64,000 nt of DNA from Methyloceanibacter sp. wino2 (GCF_003071365.1 NZ_CP028960.1:2338501-2402500); one strand, 5' to 3'. Shown: positions 42,122-51,481, numbered from the stretch's first letter. Numbers and translations: made by a program. Notes: a model not told the origin generated them from the letters alone.

Positions 42122-43204
42122 CTATTTCTCTGCCTCGCTTTCGGGCGCTTCGGTCTCGGCCCCTTTGCGGTCGTAGGCACCGAACAACGAGGGATCGAGG
42201 CCCTTGCGATCGAAAACGCCTTTTAGGGCGATGTTGGCCATCTGAGGACCATCGTCCGTCATGGTCACCCACATGATGTGATCCACATTGCCCGGACCCT
42301 CTTGGTGAAACGAGGCTCCCGCGGGTCCCATCGTGATGTGTTCAACGCCATTGATTTTGTCGTAGTCATAATAATGCAGGTGCCCTGCAAAGAAGGTGTG
42401 CTTTCTGTCCTTCAGAAGCTGCTCAATTTTGTTGAAGCTCTCTGACGGATTCTCCCACGCGGGTTCGTGCAGGAACAGAAAGGTCCAGCGCACGTCAGGA
42501 TATTTTGCGAGCGTGTTCTTTACAAAGGTCGTTTGAGCGTCATTGAACTCCACGGGCTTCCCAAGCGCGGCGACGACAGCTTCATCGGACATGAACTCGG
42601 CCAACATGGCCTTCGCCTTCTCGGGGTCTTCCGTCTGCAGCCGGTTGTAGGTTTCGAGTTTTTCCTCCATGCCCTCGGGGGCTTGGCGGGGCGGATTTTC
42701 GCTGTCGAGAACTAGGAACAACACGTCCTTATAGACGAAGTAGTAATAGGTCGCGCCGTGGCGGTCACGGTACACCTGTTGTGCTGTCTTATTCGCGATG
42801 TCGTGATTGCCAGGTGTTGGGAAAAACGGCATCTCCAGCGTCTTCAGCACACCGTCGGATTCATCCCATTCAGCGTTGAGCTTTGCCGCGTCGTCGCTGT
42901 AGCCCTCGATCGTATCGCCAACATTGATGACGAACTCCGGCTGCAGCAAGTTGATCTGATCCATCGCTAATTTGAAGGTGCCCTGAACGTTGGCGCCTCC
43001 GGTGCGATCGCCAATAACCACGAACTGGAAATTGGCAGGATCATCCGTGAACTTCTCAGAGGTCCACGGCTTTGCTTCGGAGAGGGCTTCCTTGTCGTAA
43101 CTGAACTCAGCGGCATGAACTGGGGTGCACAGCCCCCCAAGGCAAAGGCCAAGCAACGCCGCAACACCGAGCAGCCGACAATACGAGAGAAGTTCCTTGG
43201 ACAT
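42122..43204 (-). CDS. Exported calcineurin-like metallophosphoesterase
   Basis: 360 residues. A signal peptide (about 1-32, ending HAA) precedes a complete set of metallophosphatase motifs: GDRTGG (D66), GDTIEGY (D97), GNHD (132-135), LHEP and GHLHYYDYD (about 268-276). It cleaves phosphomonoesters or diesters in the periplasm with two metal ions. The C-terminal tail is acidic. Codon use is less GC3-biased than in the housekeeping genes. Confidence 0.87.
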   Translation of the reverse strand: MSKELLSYCRLLGVAALLGLCLGGLCTPVHAAEFSYDKEALSEAKPWTSEKFTDDPANFQFVVIGDRTGGANVQGTFKLAMDQINLLQPEFVINVGDTIEGYSDDAAKLNAEWDESDGVLKTLEMPFFPTPGNHDIANKTAQQVYRDRHGATYYYFVYKDVLFLVLDSENPPRQAPEGMEEKLETYNRLQTEDPEKAKAMLAEFMSDEAVVAALGKPVEFNDAQTTFVKNTLAKYPDVRWTFLFLHEPAWENPSESFNKIEQLLKDRKHTFFAGHLHYYDYDKINGVEHITMGPAGASFHQEGPGNVDHIMWVTMTDDGPQMANIALKGVFDRKGLDPSLFGAYDRKGAETEAPESEAEK

Positions 43205-43441
43205 GGAGACCTCCGACTTTTGAACTCTCCGTCACATCTGTGGTGGCTTCCTGGAATGTTAGCCGGAGACCACCCTAGCTGCACGCTCCTTAGACGGAAT
43301 GATTTAGGTCAAGGCATTATCTGTCAACGGACTATCATGTCCTTTTTGGGTCATCAGTAGTCGTCCTTTGATCTGGATCAGGCGCCCTCGCCGACCGGAT
43401 AGTAGGCTGAGCAAGAAAGACAAAAAGAGGAGGTGCGTCCA

Positions 43442-44470
43442 ATGACACGACCATCCATGCGTCTGAGTTGTATGCTCTGTGCAATACTGCTTTTAGGGAC
43501 CCAGAACGTTTGCGCCGAAAACGATCCGATCACGGTCAATGTCGACAACTTCGCACGCGCCGAAACAGACATGCAGATAGGACGGATGCTTGAGGCCACA
43601 AACGGTGTGAACAAGTGGAGCCACAATCGGCTGCCGACGCCTCTCGACAAACAAAACGTCATTCGGATGAACCGTGACACGCTCTACAGCTTCGCGCTTG
43701 TCGATATCTCAGAAGGGGCCACCGTCACGCTTCCTGATGTTGGCGACCGCTACCTATCGCTCATGGTCGTCAACAACGATGGGTATATCAACAAAGTGTT
43801 CCATGGAGGCGGCACGCACGAACTCACAATGGAAGAGTTCGATACGCCCCATGTAATCCTGTCGGCGCGCATGCTGGTGAATTCTGCGGATGAGGCGGAC
43901 ATCAAAGCCGCGAATGCGCTACAGGATGAAATGAAGATCGACGCCGTTTCGGCAAAGCCATTCGCTATGCCCAACTATGACATGAAGAGCTACAAAGCTA
44001 CGTACGATCCGCTTCTCCAGCTGGCCAAGGGCGTTCCAGATACAAAGCGGACGTTTGGAAGTAAGGCAGACGTGGATCCGGTGCGTTTCCTAATTGGATC
44101 GGCCTTTGGTTGGGGCGGCTTGCCGGCCGAAGAGGCCTACTATTTGAACGTCAATCCCAATCTTCCTGTCGGAGCGTACCAGATCACCGCGAAGGATGTG
44201 CCCGTCGACGCCTTCTGGTCGATCAGCGTCTACAACAAGGACGGCTATTTCGAGAAGAACGATCTCGACGTTTACAGTGTGAACAATATCTCCGGGAAGC
44301 CGAACGAAGACGGTTCGCTTACCGTGCATCTCGGCGGGTGTGACGATGGGCGGATAAACTGCATTCCTCTGACAGAGGGTTGGAACTATGCAGTACGCCT
44401 GTACGAGGCACGCCCGGAAATCCTCGACGGAACGTGGACGTTTCCTTCGCCGCAGCCCGTTGAAAAGTAG
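43442..44470 (+). CDS. DUF1254/DUF1214 domain-containing exported protein
   Basis: 342 residues from ATG 43442, with GAGGAGG 8 bases upstream. A signal peptide (about 1-25, ending CAE) is followed by a DUF1254 region (NVDNFARAETDMQIGRMLEATNGVNKWSHNR, MNRDTLYSFALVDISEGATVTLP) and a C-terminal DUF1214 region (DVPVDAFWSISVYNKDGYFEKND, GWNYAVRLYEARPEILDGTWTFP). Such proteins are widespread and of unknown function. Third-position A/T is clearly higher than in surrounding core genes, which suggests transfer. Confidence 0.88.
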   Translation: MTRPSMRLSCMLCAILLLGTQNVCAENDPITVNVDNFARAETDMQIGRMLEATNGVNKWSHNRLPTPLDKQNVIRMNRDTLYSFALVDISEGATVTLPDVGDRYLSLMVVNNDGYINKVFHGGGTHELTMEEFDTPHVILSARMLVNSADEADIKAANALQDEMKIDAVSAKPFAMPNYDMKSYKATYDPLLQLAKGVPDTKRTFGSKADVDPVRFLIGSAFGWGGLPAEEAYYLNVNPNLPVGAYQITAKDVPVDAFWSISVYNKDGYFEKNDLDVYSVNNISGKPNEDGSLTVHLGGCDDGRINCIPLTEGWNYAVRLYEARPEILDGTWTFPSPQPVEK

Positions 44471-44543
44471 ACGGCGACGCCGGGCTGTTTCGCCTTGCGG
44501 GGTCTAAGTTTTGCAAAGCTGGCAGTTTTAGGGAGGAAGAACG

Positions 44544-44786
44544 ATGCGCAAACTCACAACGGGACTAATTGCTGTCGTGGTGCTCTTGGGTTCGGGGCTT
44601 GCTTCGCAGCGCGCCGAAGCAGTCACGCCTATGCCGAAGCTAGAGCATCAATCGCTTGTCGAAGAGGCTCGTTGGCGCCCGCGCCCGGTGTTTCGTCCAG
44701 TGCGCCGCACAGCGCGCGCTATTACACGTCCTGTCCGTAGGGTGACGCGCCCTGTCCGCCGTGTAGTGCGCCCCTGGCGCTGGTAG
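44544..44786 (+). CDS. Small secreted arginine/proline-rich cationic peptide
   Basis: 80 residues with AGGGAGG before the ATG. A signal peptide (about 1-26, ending AEA) is followed by a spacer and then a repetitive cationic tail with RPVRRTARAITRPVRRVTRPVRRVVRPWRW-type units: four RPVRR copies in about 30 residues. The mature peptide would have a strong positive charge. It could be antimicrobial, nucleic-acid binding or cell-wall binding; nothing in the sequence decides. A terminator lies about 145 bases downstream. Confidence 0.6.
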   Translation: MRKLTTGLIAVVVLLGSGLASQRAEAVTPMPKLEHQSLVEEARWRPRPVFRPVRRTARAITRPVRRVTRPVRRVVRPWRW

Positions 44787-44931
44787 CGCATTAACAGCAT
44801 GGCTTTGATGCAGGGCGATGGAATGCGGTAGCAGGATAGCCCCGGCGCGTGGCTTTGAATCGTGCGCTTGAGTCTGGTTTGGATCAAAAGCAGATTCTCT
44901 TCGTGCGCTGATCCTGCGGGCTCGGACAACA

Positions 44932-44963
44932 AAAAAGCCGGCTCCCGAAGAGCCGGCTTTTTC
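44932..44963. terminator. Bidirectional intrinsic terminator between the cationic peptide gene and rpmE
   Basis: AAAAAGCCGGCTC and GAGCCGGCTTTTT form a perfect stem around a short loop with A/T runs on both sides, so it can act in both directions: for the plus-strand peptide gene and for minus-strand rpmE (stop at 44988). Confidence 0.9.
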
Positions 44964-44987
44964 TCGTGAGACGTTAAGTCCCGAATT

Positions 44988-45209
44988 CTACTTGATGAAG
45001 CCTTCGTACTTCTTCTTGAAGCGCGAGAGGCGCCCGCCACGGTCGATCAGGTGCTGACCGCCGCCGGTCCAGGCCGGGTGGGTCTTGGGATCGATGTCCA
45101 GCTTCAACGTGTCACCCTCGGCGCCGTAGGTCGAATAGGTGAGGAACTCCGTGCCGTCCGTCATGACCACCTTGATCTGGTGGTAATCGGGGTGAATATC
45201 CTTCTTCAT
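44988..45209 (-). CDS. rpmE: 50S ribosomal protein L31
   Basis: 73 residues beginning [27 protein letters not shown], with the end [24 protein letters not shown]. No CxxC zinc ligands are present, the cysteine-free form usual in Alphaproteobacteria. L31 bridges the central protuberance of the 50S subunit. It is followed by a strong terminator. Confidence 0.96.
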   Translation of the reverse strand: MKKDIHPDYHQIKVVMTDGTEFLTYSTYGAEGDTLKLDIDPKTHPAWTGGGQHLIDRGGRLSRFKKKYEGFIK

Positions 45210-45427
45210 GGCTCAAAACCTTGTTTGCTCGGGCCGCCCCGGCTTGCCGGGCGGCTCCGCGTCGCGTCGTTGATCTAGCGGAATTGGCCGCAGCCTATAG
45301 CGCGGAACCGCCGGTAGAGCAAGCATCTGCGGCATCTTCGAAGATCGCGCGTTCGTGACTGGTATTTGAAAATCGCGGCCTCTAGGACCGAATTGTAGGG
45401 GTACACTTAAGAACCAGAGGGAAAAAG

Positions 45428-46366
45428 ATGAATCAGACGGATGATCGCTTCGCGGACGTGAAGCAGCTCGCCTTGCGGGCCTCCGCGATTTCCATGGGGT
45501 TTGTCTTCCTTTCCGCCGCCTGGCGGCGCCTCTACAACGTCCCTGCCAAGCTCGACATCGACAGCGCCAAGGACGTGGCGAACAAGCTCGTGGCGGCGGC
45601 GCCCGGCTCGCCCATCGAGAGTTTGGTCCATTTCGTGCTGGCGCGGCCGGGTCTGGCCGAGTTCGCCACTTACGCCATGACGATCGGCGAGGCGCTCGCG
45701 GGACTGGGGCTCATTTTCGGGTTCCTCACGCGCCTGTCGGCGATCGGCGCGGCCCTTCTCAATATCGCCCTCATGCTCATCTTCGGCTGGCAGGGCTTTG
45801 AATGCCTCGACGAGTGGACCATGGCGGCGCTGGGCTTCGCGATCTCGGTCAGCGTCATGCTCTACGGGCCCGGCCTCTACTCCCTCGACAACGTGGTCGG
45901 CATCGATCCGCTGCGGGGCGTCTTCACCAAGCCCGTGGCCATCGCGCTGACGGTGGCGTCCGTGATCTTCACGGTCGGGTTCTACGACTACTATTTCGGG
46001 ATCGCTCATCTGGAGCGGCGCACCGGCGTCGAGGCCTACCGGATCGTGGCCGAGCCGGCGCCGCAGCCGGACGCGGCCGTCCTCTATGTGAACGCGGGCG
46101 CCTCGACCAACGGGGCCTATGTGCGCAGCATCACCTTCAAGCTCGACAGCGGGGAGACGGTCACGCAGAACGCGGAGGAGATCGACGTCCTCAAGAGCTA
46201 TTTCGAGCCCTGGTCCCGGTCCGGCGTCCTGACCGACGGCGTGCTGCGGCTGCGGCTCGGGTCCAAGACGGAGATCCGACTGCCGAACGGGGCCGCGTCC
46301 GCGACGATCGACCTGATCGATAATGCCGATCAGGACGTGGTTTTTGCAGCGCCAGCGGCCGAGTAG
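45428..46366 (+). CDS. DoxD-like membrane protein with a C-terminal DoxA-like extension
   Basis: 312 residues. About four transmembrane segments (roughly 16-34, 78-98, 100-120, 128-146) in a DoxX/DoxD region, one more at about 180-198, then a C-terminal soluble domain (about 205-312) with YVNAGASTNGAYVRSITFKLDSGETVTQ. This layout fits a fusion of the two thiosulfate:quinone oxidoreductase subunits, DoxD and DoxA. Membrane-bound oxidation of thiosulfate with electrons to quinone is thus possible but unproven; no sox genes are adjacent. The ribosome site is GAGGG before the ATG. Confidence 0.65.
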   Translation: MNQTDDRFADVKQLALRASAISMGFVFLSAAWRRLYNVPAKLDIDSAKDVANKLVAAAPGSPIESLVHFVLARPGLAEFATYAMTIGEALAGLGLIFGFLTRLSAIGAALLNIALMLIFGWQGFECLDEWTMAALGFAISVSVMLYGPGLYSLDNVVGIDPLRGVFTKPVAIALTVASVIFTVGFYDYYFGIAHLERRTGVEAYRIVAEPAPQPDAAVLYVNAGASTNGAYVRSITFKLDSGETVTQNAEEIDVLKSYFEPWSRSGVLTDGVLRLRLGSKTEIRLPNGAASATIDLIDNADQDVVFAAPAAE

Positions 46367-46457
46367 GAGCGGTTTCGCGGCCGTTTTGGCGGCCATAGCG
46401 ATGCACGCGGCTTAACTTTGCGCTTATGTCCCGAGGATTTGGGGTGTATCTGGGGCT

Positions 46458-48395
46458 TTGCGCGCGGTGACAAGCCGCTTAAAGTCGCCCCGAACTGGCG
46501 CCATTTCGGACGCCGGACCAAAGTTCTGCTGGGTATTTCTGTTGCAACCTGTTCCGTTGAAACCTGCGGGGACGCCCGCGCCATCCTCCGCCCCGACGTC
46601 CGTGGAAGCCGCCTTGGAGCCCGAACAGACCGGGAAACCCAAGCGCGTGTCCCTGCGGCCCCTGGGGCGCCTCAAACCTTATCTCCTGCGCCACAAATGG
46701 ATGCTCTTGGCCGCGCTCGTCTCCCTGGTCGTGGCGGCGGGGGCGATGCTGGCGCTGCCGCTCGCGCTGCGCCGGATGATCGACCTCGGCTTTTCGGGCA
46801 TCGAGCCCGAACTGGTGGACGTCTATTTCGGCACGCTTGTCGGCGTCGGCGCGCTGCTCGCGATCGCAAGCGCGGCCCGGTTCTACTGCGTGAACTGGCT
46901 CGGCGAGCGCGTAGTGGCGGATATTCGCACCGATGTCTTCAAGCATCTCACGGGCCTCAGCCCCGCCTTCTATGAAGTGTCCCACTCCGGCGAAGTGATG
47001 TCGCGGCTGACCGCGGACACGACCCAGGTGAAGGCTGCCGCCGGGACCGCCGTGTCCCAGGCGATGCGCAACCTGCTGCTGGTCGTCGGATCCGTCGTGA
47101 TGATGATCGTGACGAGCCCCAAACTGTCGCTGGCGGTTCTCATCGCCATTCCGCTGATCGTTCTGCCACTGGTCGCCTATGGCCGCTCCGTGCGCGCCCG
47201 CTCGCGCTACGCCCAGGATACGCTGGCCGAAGCGTCAGCCTATGCCAGCGAAAGCCTGAGCCAGGTGAAAGTGCTGCAGGCCTTCACCAATGAGCGCGCC
47301 GCCACGAGCCGCTTCCGCCGCGCCATGGACCGGGCCTTCGAGGCGGCCAACGACCGGGCCAAGGCGCGGGCCGGGCTGACGGCGATCGCCATGTTCCTGG
47401 TCTTTTTGTCCGTTGTCGGCGTGCTTTGGTACGGCGCGCAGGACGTGCTGTCCGGTTCGATGACCGGGGGCACGCTCGGCCAGTTCGTGCTCTACGCCGT
47501 CTTCGCGGCCGCCGCCGTCGGCGGGCTCAGCGACGTCTGGGGCGAAGTCGCCCAGGCCGCGGGCGCCGCCGAACGGCTCGGTGAGTTGCTCGAGGCCGAA
47601 TCCGAGATCCAATCGCCACCCCATCCGACGCCGATGCCCGAGCCTGGGCGCGGCGAGATCGCCTTTGACGACGTGTCTTTCGCCTATCCGCTGCGGCCCG
47701 ACATCGCGGCCTTGGACGGGGTGAGCTTCACGGTAAAGCCAGGCGAGCGTGTCGCTCTCGTTGGCCCCTCCGGCGCGGGCAAGACCACGATCTTCGCGCT
47801 GCTCTTGCGCTTCTACGATCCGAAATCGGGCACGGTCCGCGTGGACGACGTGCCGGTGGACATGGCGGACCTGCACGACCTGCGGTCGCGCTTCGCCATG
47901 GTGCCGCAGGAGACGGCGCTCTTCGCCGACACGGTCGCCGCCAATATCGCCTACGGCGCGGAGACGGCGACGCCGGCGCAGATCGAAGCGGCCGCGAAAG
48001 CCGCGTTCGCGCACGACTTCATCACCGAATTGCCGGAAGGCTACGAGACGCAGCTGGGGGAGGGCGGTGTCACGTTGTCAGGCGGCCAGCGTCAGCGCAT
48101 TGCCATCGCCCGGGCGGTGCTGCGCGATGCGCCGATCCTCCTGCTGGACGAGGCCACGAGCGCGCTCGACACCACCAACGAAACCCTGGTGCAGAAGGCG
48201 CTGGACAAGGTGATGGACGGACGCACGACGCTCGTCATTGCCCACCGGCTTTCCACGGTGGTGAATGCGGACCGCATTCTGGTCTTCGACCGGGGTGAAC
48301 TCGTGGAAGAGGGCACGCATCAGCAACTGATCGCGAAGAGCGGTCTGTATGCGCGGCTCGCCTCGCTGCAATTCGCGCCCGACGCGGCCGAGTAG
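46458..48395 (+). CDS. ABC exporter half-transporter, permease and ATPase fused (MsbA-like)
   Basis: 645 residues if started at GTG 46458; the first 60 residues look unlike coding sequence of the family and the true start may be near 46557. Six transmembrane helices lie at about 80-370, then a nucleotide-binding domain: Walker A GPSGAGKTT (436-444), Q-loop VPQET (482-486), signature LSGGQRQRIA (540-549), Walker B ILLLDE (560-565) and the H-loop in IAHRLST. It would form a homodimeric multidrug or lipid exporter. Position next to rpmE is common in Rhizobiales. Confidence 0.93.
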   Translation: MRAVTSRLKSPRTGAISDAGPKFCWVFLLQPVPLKPAGTPAPSSAPTSVEAALEPEQTGKPKRVSLRPLGRLKPYLLRHKWMLLAALVSLVVAAGAMLALPLALRRMIDLGFSGIEPELVDVYFGTLVGVGALLAIASAARFYCVNWLGERVVADIRTDVFKHLTGLSPAFYEVSHSGEVMSRLTADTTQVKAAAGTAVSQAMRNLLLVVGSVVMMIVTSPKLSLAVLIAIPLIVLPLVAYGRSVRARSRYAQDTLAEASAYASESLSQVKVLQAFTNERAATSRFRRAMDRAFEAANDRAKARAGLTAIAMFLVFLSVVGVLWYGAQDVLSGSMTGGTLGQFVLYAVFAAAAVGGLSDVWGEVAQAAGAAERLGELLEAESEIQSPPHPTPMPEPGRGEIAFDDVSFAYPLRPDIAALDGVSFTVKPGERVALVGPSGAGKTTIFALLLRFYDPKSGTVRVDDVPVDMADLHDLRSRFAMVPQETALFADTVAANIAYGAETATPAQIEAAAKAAFAHDFITELPEGYETQLGEGGVTLSGGQRQRIAIARAVLRDAPILLLDEATSALDTTNETLVQKALDKVMDGRTTLVIAHRLSTVVNADRILVFDRGELVEEGTHQQLIAKSGLYARLASLQFAPDAAE

Positions 48396-48398
48396 GGC

Positions 48399-49427
48399 CT
48401 ACCGTTCCGTCAGCTTGAGTTCGATGCGGCGGTTGCGGGCCAAGGCCGTCGGGCTGTTGCCGCTATCGATCGGCTGAAATTCGCCGAAGCCGGCCGCCAC
48501 GAGATGCTCGGGCGCGATACCGCGCGCCATGAGGTAACGCACCACGGAGATGGCGCGCGCCGCCGACAGCTCCCAGTTCGAAGGGAAGGTGGACGAGGAG
48601 ATGGGCGTGATGTCCGTATGTCCGTCCACCCGCATGACCCAGGGGATGTTGGCGGGGATGTTGCCCTGGATCTCTTTCAGTGCCGTGGCGAGATTATCGA
48701 GCTGGCCATAGGCGCTCGTCTTCAGCGTCGCCGAGCCCGGATCGAACAACACGTCCGAGGGGAACACGAAGCGGTCGCCAACGATCCTGAAGTCCTTGCG
48801 CTGTCCCAGCGTCTTGCGCAACTCGCCGAAGAAGTTTGAACGGTATTGCGCCAGTTCGCGCGCCTTTCTGGCGAGCGCCACGTTGAGGCGTTCGCCGAGA
48901 TTGGCGATCGTCTCCTGGCTCTCCTTGTCCTTGGCCTCGGAGGCTTCGAGCGCCTCGTTCAGCGCGGCGAGCTGGAGGCGCAAGGCGGCCAGTTGCTGAT
49001 TGAGCAGTTCCACCTTGGCGAGCGCGTCATTGGTGATGTTGCGCTGCTCGTCGAGCTGGGTGCCGAGCGCGGCGATGCGCCCTTCCGCATCGTCCGAGGC
49101 GCCGCTGGCATCGCCGAGAAGGCCGGTCAGGCGCTTGTTCTGGGCCTGGGTGTCGAGCAGCGTCGCCTGCAGCGCGGCGAGATTGTCCTCGGCGGAATCC
49201 TTTTGGGATCGCTCGAGCGCGAGAAGCTCGGTCAATTCGGCAAGCTGACGGTTGAGACGCGACAGCATGGTGTCCTTGCCGCTCGACGCCTGGGTGATGA
49301 TGTAGTTCGTCACCATGAAGAGCGACATCAGGAAGATCACCACGAGCAGCAGCGTGGAGAGCATGTCCACGAAGCCCGGCCAGAGATTGGTCTGATACTG
49401 GCTGCGGCGGCCGCGGGCGAGAGCCAT
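48399..49427 (-). CDS. MotB/OmpA-like peptidoglycan-binding membrane protein
   Basis: 342 residues. One N-terminal transmembrane helix (about 22-43) is followed by a coiled coil (about 55-190) and a C-terminal OmpA domain (about 215-342) with VFPSDVLFDPGSATL, RVDGHTDITPI, WELSAARAISVVRYL and NRRIELKL, the peptidoglycan-binding pattern. It starts 38 bases after the stop of a MotA/ExbB-like gene. No flagellar genes are near, so the pair is probably an ion-driven envelope machine rather than the flagellar stator. Confidence 0.85.
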   Translation of the reverse strand: MALARGRRSQYQTNLWPGFVDMLSTLLLVVIFLMSLFMVTNYIITQASSGKDTMLSRLNRQLAELTELLALERSQKDSAEDNLAALQATLLDTQAQNKRLTGLLGDASGASDDAEGRIAALGTQLDEQRNITNDALAKVELLNQQLAALRLQLAALNEALEASEAKDKESQETIANLGERLNVALARKARELAQYRSNFFGELRKTLGQRKDFRIVGDRFVFPSDVLFDPGSATLKTSAYGQLDNLATALKEIQGNIPANIPWVMRVDGHTDITPISSSTFPSNWELSAARAISVVRYLMARGIAPEHLVAAGFGEFQPIDSGNSPTALARNRRIELKLTER

Positions 49428-49465
49428 CTATCGTTTCCTCGCGTGCATGATTTGCCCCGCCCTGC

Positions 49466-50470
49466 TCATTGGCCGGTCGGCGCCTTGGGCTTGGCCGCGA
49501 CCTGGCGCAGGACGGTGGCGATCTCCTGCTGCTGCTGGGCCTGCTCGTCGGCCCATTCCCGCACCACCTTCTGCTCGGCGCGCATCTGGCGGATCAGCTT
49601 GTCGACCCCTTGCGCGAGGTCGTGCACGGCGGCTTCTGTCTGGCCGCCCTGGCCGACGCGGTCGCCGAGGTCGGAAATCGAGCGCTGCATATCCATGAGA
49701 GCGTAGCGCAACTGCGGGGGCACACTGTCGCCCGGATCGGTGGTCTGCAGCTCGGTGACGTTGGCGAGCCAGTCTTCGAGTTCGTTGTAGAAGCGGCTCT
49801 GGGCATGGCCGGCCTGCAGGTCGAGGAAGCCGAGAATGAGCGAGCCGGCGAGGCCGAACAGCGAGGACGAGAAGGCGATGCCCATGCCGGAGAGCGGTCC
49901 GGCGAGGCCCTCTTTCAACTGATCGAACAGCATCACGCTTTCGCCGCCGCTGGTGTCCAGCGCGCCGATCGTATTGCCCACGGAACTGACGGTGGTCAGA
50001 AGGCCCCAGAACGTGCCGAGCAGGCCGAGAAACACGAGGAGCCCGACGAGGTAGCGCGTGGTCTCGCGCTGTTCGTCCAGGCGCGACGCGACCGAATCCA
50101 GCAATGTCCGCGCCGATCCGGTTTCGAGGCTCAAATTCCCCGTCGTGTCGCGCAGCATGGTCGCCATGGGCAGGAGCAGCACGGGCGGATTGGTCTTGGT
50201 CGTGCTCGCATCCGTGATGCTGAAATTATTGACCCAGTTGATCTCCCGGTAGAGCCGCAGCACCTGGCGGAAGGCATAGACGCAGCCGACGATCAGCACG
50301 CCGATGATGAGTCCGTTCAGGCCCGGATTGGCCATGAAGCTGGTCCGGAGCTGGCCGGTCTGACCATCGAGGATGATCGCGAGCAGGACGGCGAGAACCA
50401 GAAACAGCGACATACGCCATAGAAAGATCTGCGGGCGCGAGAGCTTAGTCCGATAGGTCTTGCGTGCCAT
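49466..50470 (-). CDS. MotA/TolQ/ExbB-like proton-channel protein
   Basis: 334 residues with membrane segments at about 18-36, 52-72, 143-165 and 190-215. The last two carry the family features LVGLLVFLGLLGTFWGLLTTVSSVG and GIAFSSSLFGLAGSLILGFLD. A cytoplasmic coiled region follows (about 225-334, rich in Gln and Arg). With the downstream OmpA-domain protein it resembles MotA-MotB or TolQ-TolR-type stators that couple ion flow to force on the cell wall. Confidence 0.82.
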   Translation of the reverse strand: MARKTYRTKLSRPQIFLWRMSLFLVLAVLLAIILDGQTGQLRTSFMANPGLNGLIIGVLIVGCVYAFRQVLRLYREINWVNNFSITDASTTKTNPPVLLLPMATMLRDTTGNLSLETGSARTLLDSVASRLDEQRETTRYLVGLLVFLGLLGTFWGLLTTVSSVGNTIGALDTSGGESVMLFDQLKEGLAGPLSGMGIAFSSSLFGLAGSLILGFLDLQAGHAQSRFYNELEDWLANVTELQTTDPGDSVPPQLRYALMDMQRSISDLGDRVGQGGQTEAAVHDLAQGVDKLIRQMRAEQKVVREWADEQAQQQQEIATVLRQVAAKPKAPTGQ

Positions 50471-50659
50471 TGGTCTTTGCTGGGGTCCTTGTATGGCGTC
50501 CAGCCATGCATCCTATGCTCGAAGAGCTCGCGCGATTCGCGCAAGTTTCACTCAAAACCGAGAGTACCCGATTAGTTTGACAGGCAAAACGGCAAGCTAA
50601 AGGCGGAGTTCCGCCCGGCAGACCTGGCAATTCTACATGCCGGGAGGCTCGGGGCCCCG

Positions 50660-51481
50660 CTAGCCGGCTTTCGCGGGCGAGGCGGCCTTGGCATTTGCGG
50701 CCTTCAGCAGCTTCAGGAGCTTCAAGTGGATCGTCTCATTGCCCGCGACGACGCCGCCGGTTTCGAAGATCTTGTCCTTGCCGTTCGTGTCGGTCACGTA
50801 GCCGCCCGCCTCTTTCACCATGACGATGCCGGCCGCCATGTCCCAGGCGTGCAGGTTGTTCTCCCAGAAGCCGTCGAACCTTCCTGCGGCGGTCCAGGCG
50901 AGGTCGAGGGCTGCCGAGCCCGTGCGGCGGACGCCGGCGCTTGTTCCCATGACCGTCTCGACTTCGCCAAGGAAGCGCTCGTGCCCGGGGCGTCCGCTAT
51001 GCGGAATGCCCGTGCCGATCACCGAGGTTGCGAGTTCGGAACGTGCGGCCACGCGAATGCGCTTGTCGTTGAGAAAGGCGCCTTGGCCCTTTTCGGCGGT
51101 GAAGGTCTCGTTCATGACCGGGTTGTAGATCAGCCCGGCCACGAGTTCGCCGTCGCGTTCGAGGGCGATGGAAATAGCGAAGATCGGGATGGAATGCAGA
51201 AAGTTGGTGGTGCCGTCGAGCGGATCGACGATCCAGCGATGGGTGCCGTCGGGCCCTTTGATCTCGCCGCGCTCTTCCATCAGGAAACCGTAGCCCGGCC
51301 GGGCGCGGGAGAGTTCGGCGAAGATGATCTCCTCGGCGCGCAGATCCGCGGCGGTCACGAAATTCGCCGGTCCCTTAACGGACACCTGCAAATGCTCCAC
51401 CTCTCCGAAGTCACGGGCGAGGCTGCGGCCTGCCTTGCGGGCAGCGCCGGTCATGACGTTCATCAACGCGGATGCGGGCAT
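50660..51481 (-). CDS. suhB: Inositol monophosphatase family protein
   Basis: 273 residues. Metal-site motifs are complete: LMEE (E69, E70), DPLDGTTNF (86-94), and HAWDMAAG (aspartate near 219). Such enzymes hydrolyse inositol-1-phosphate and related sugar phosphates; bacterial SuhB also binds transcription factors. It lies downstream of efp in the same direction, with 65 bases between. Confidence 0.92.
   Translation of the reverse strand: MPASALMNVMTGAARKAGRSLARDFGEVEHLQVSVKGPANFVTAADLRAEEIIFAELSRARPGYGFLMEERGEIKGPDGTHRWIVDPLDGTTNFLHSIPIFAISIALERDGELVAGLIYNPVMNETFTAEKGQGAFLNDKRIRVAARSELATSVIGTGIPHSGRPGHERFLGEVETVMGTSAGVRRTGSAALDLAWTAAGRFDGFWENNLHAWDMAAGIVMVKEAGGYVTDTNGKDKIFETGGVVAGNETIHLKLLKLLKAANAKAASPAKAG

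Noticed and set aside
45407-46396. 329-codon minus-strand open frame over the DoxD-like gene
   Set aside because: Antisense shadow: Arg/Asp/Gly-rich composition, no motif, opposite a membrane protein with normal features.
46458-46560. Long N-terminal extension of the ABC exporter as a real domain
   Set aside because: The first 30-35 residues have no family similarity or signal features; they are probably upstream sequence read in frame.
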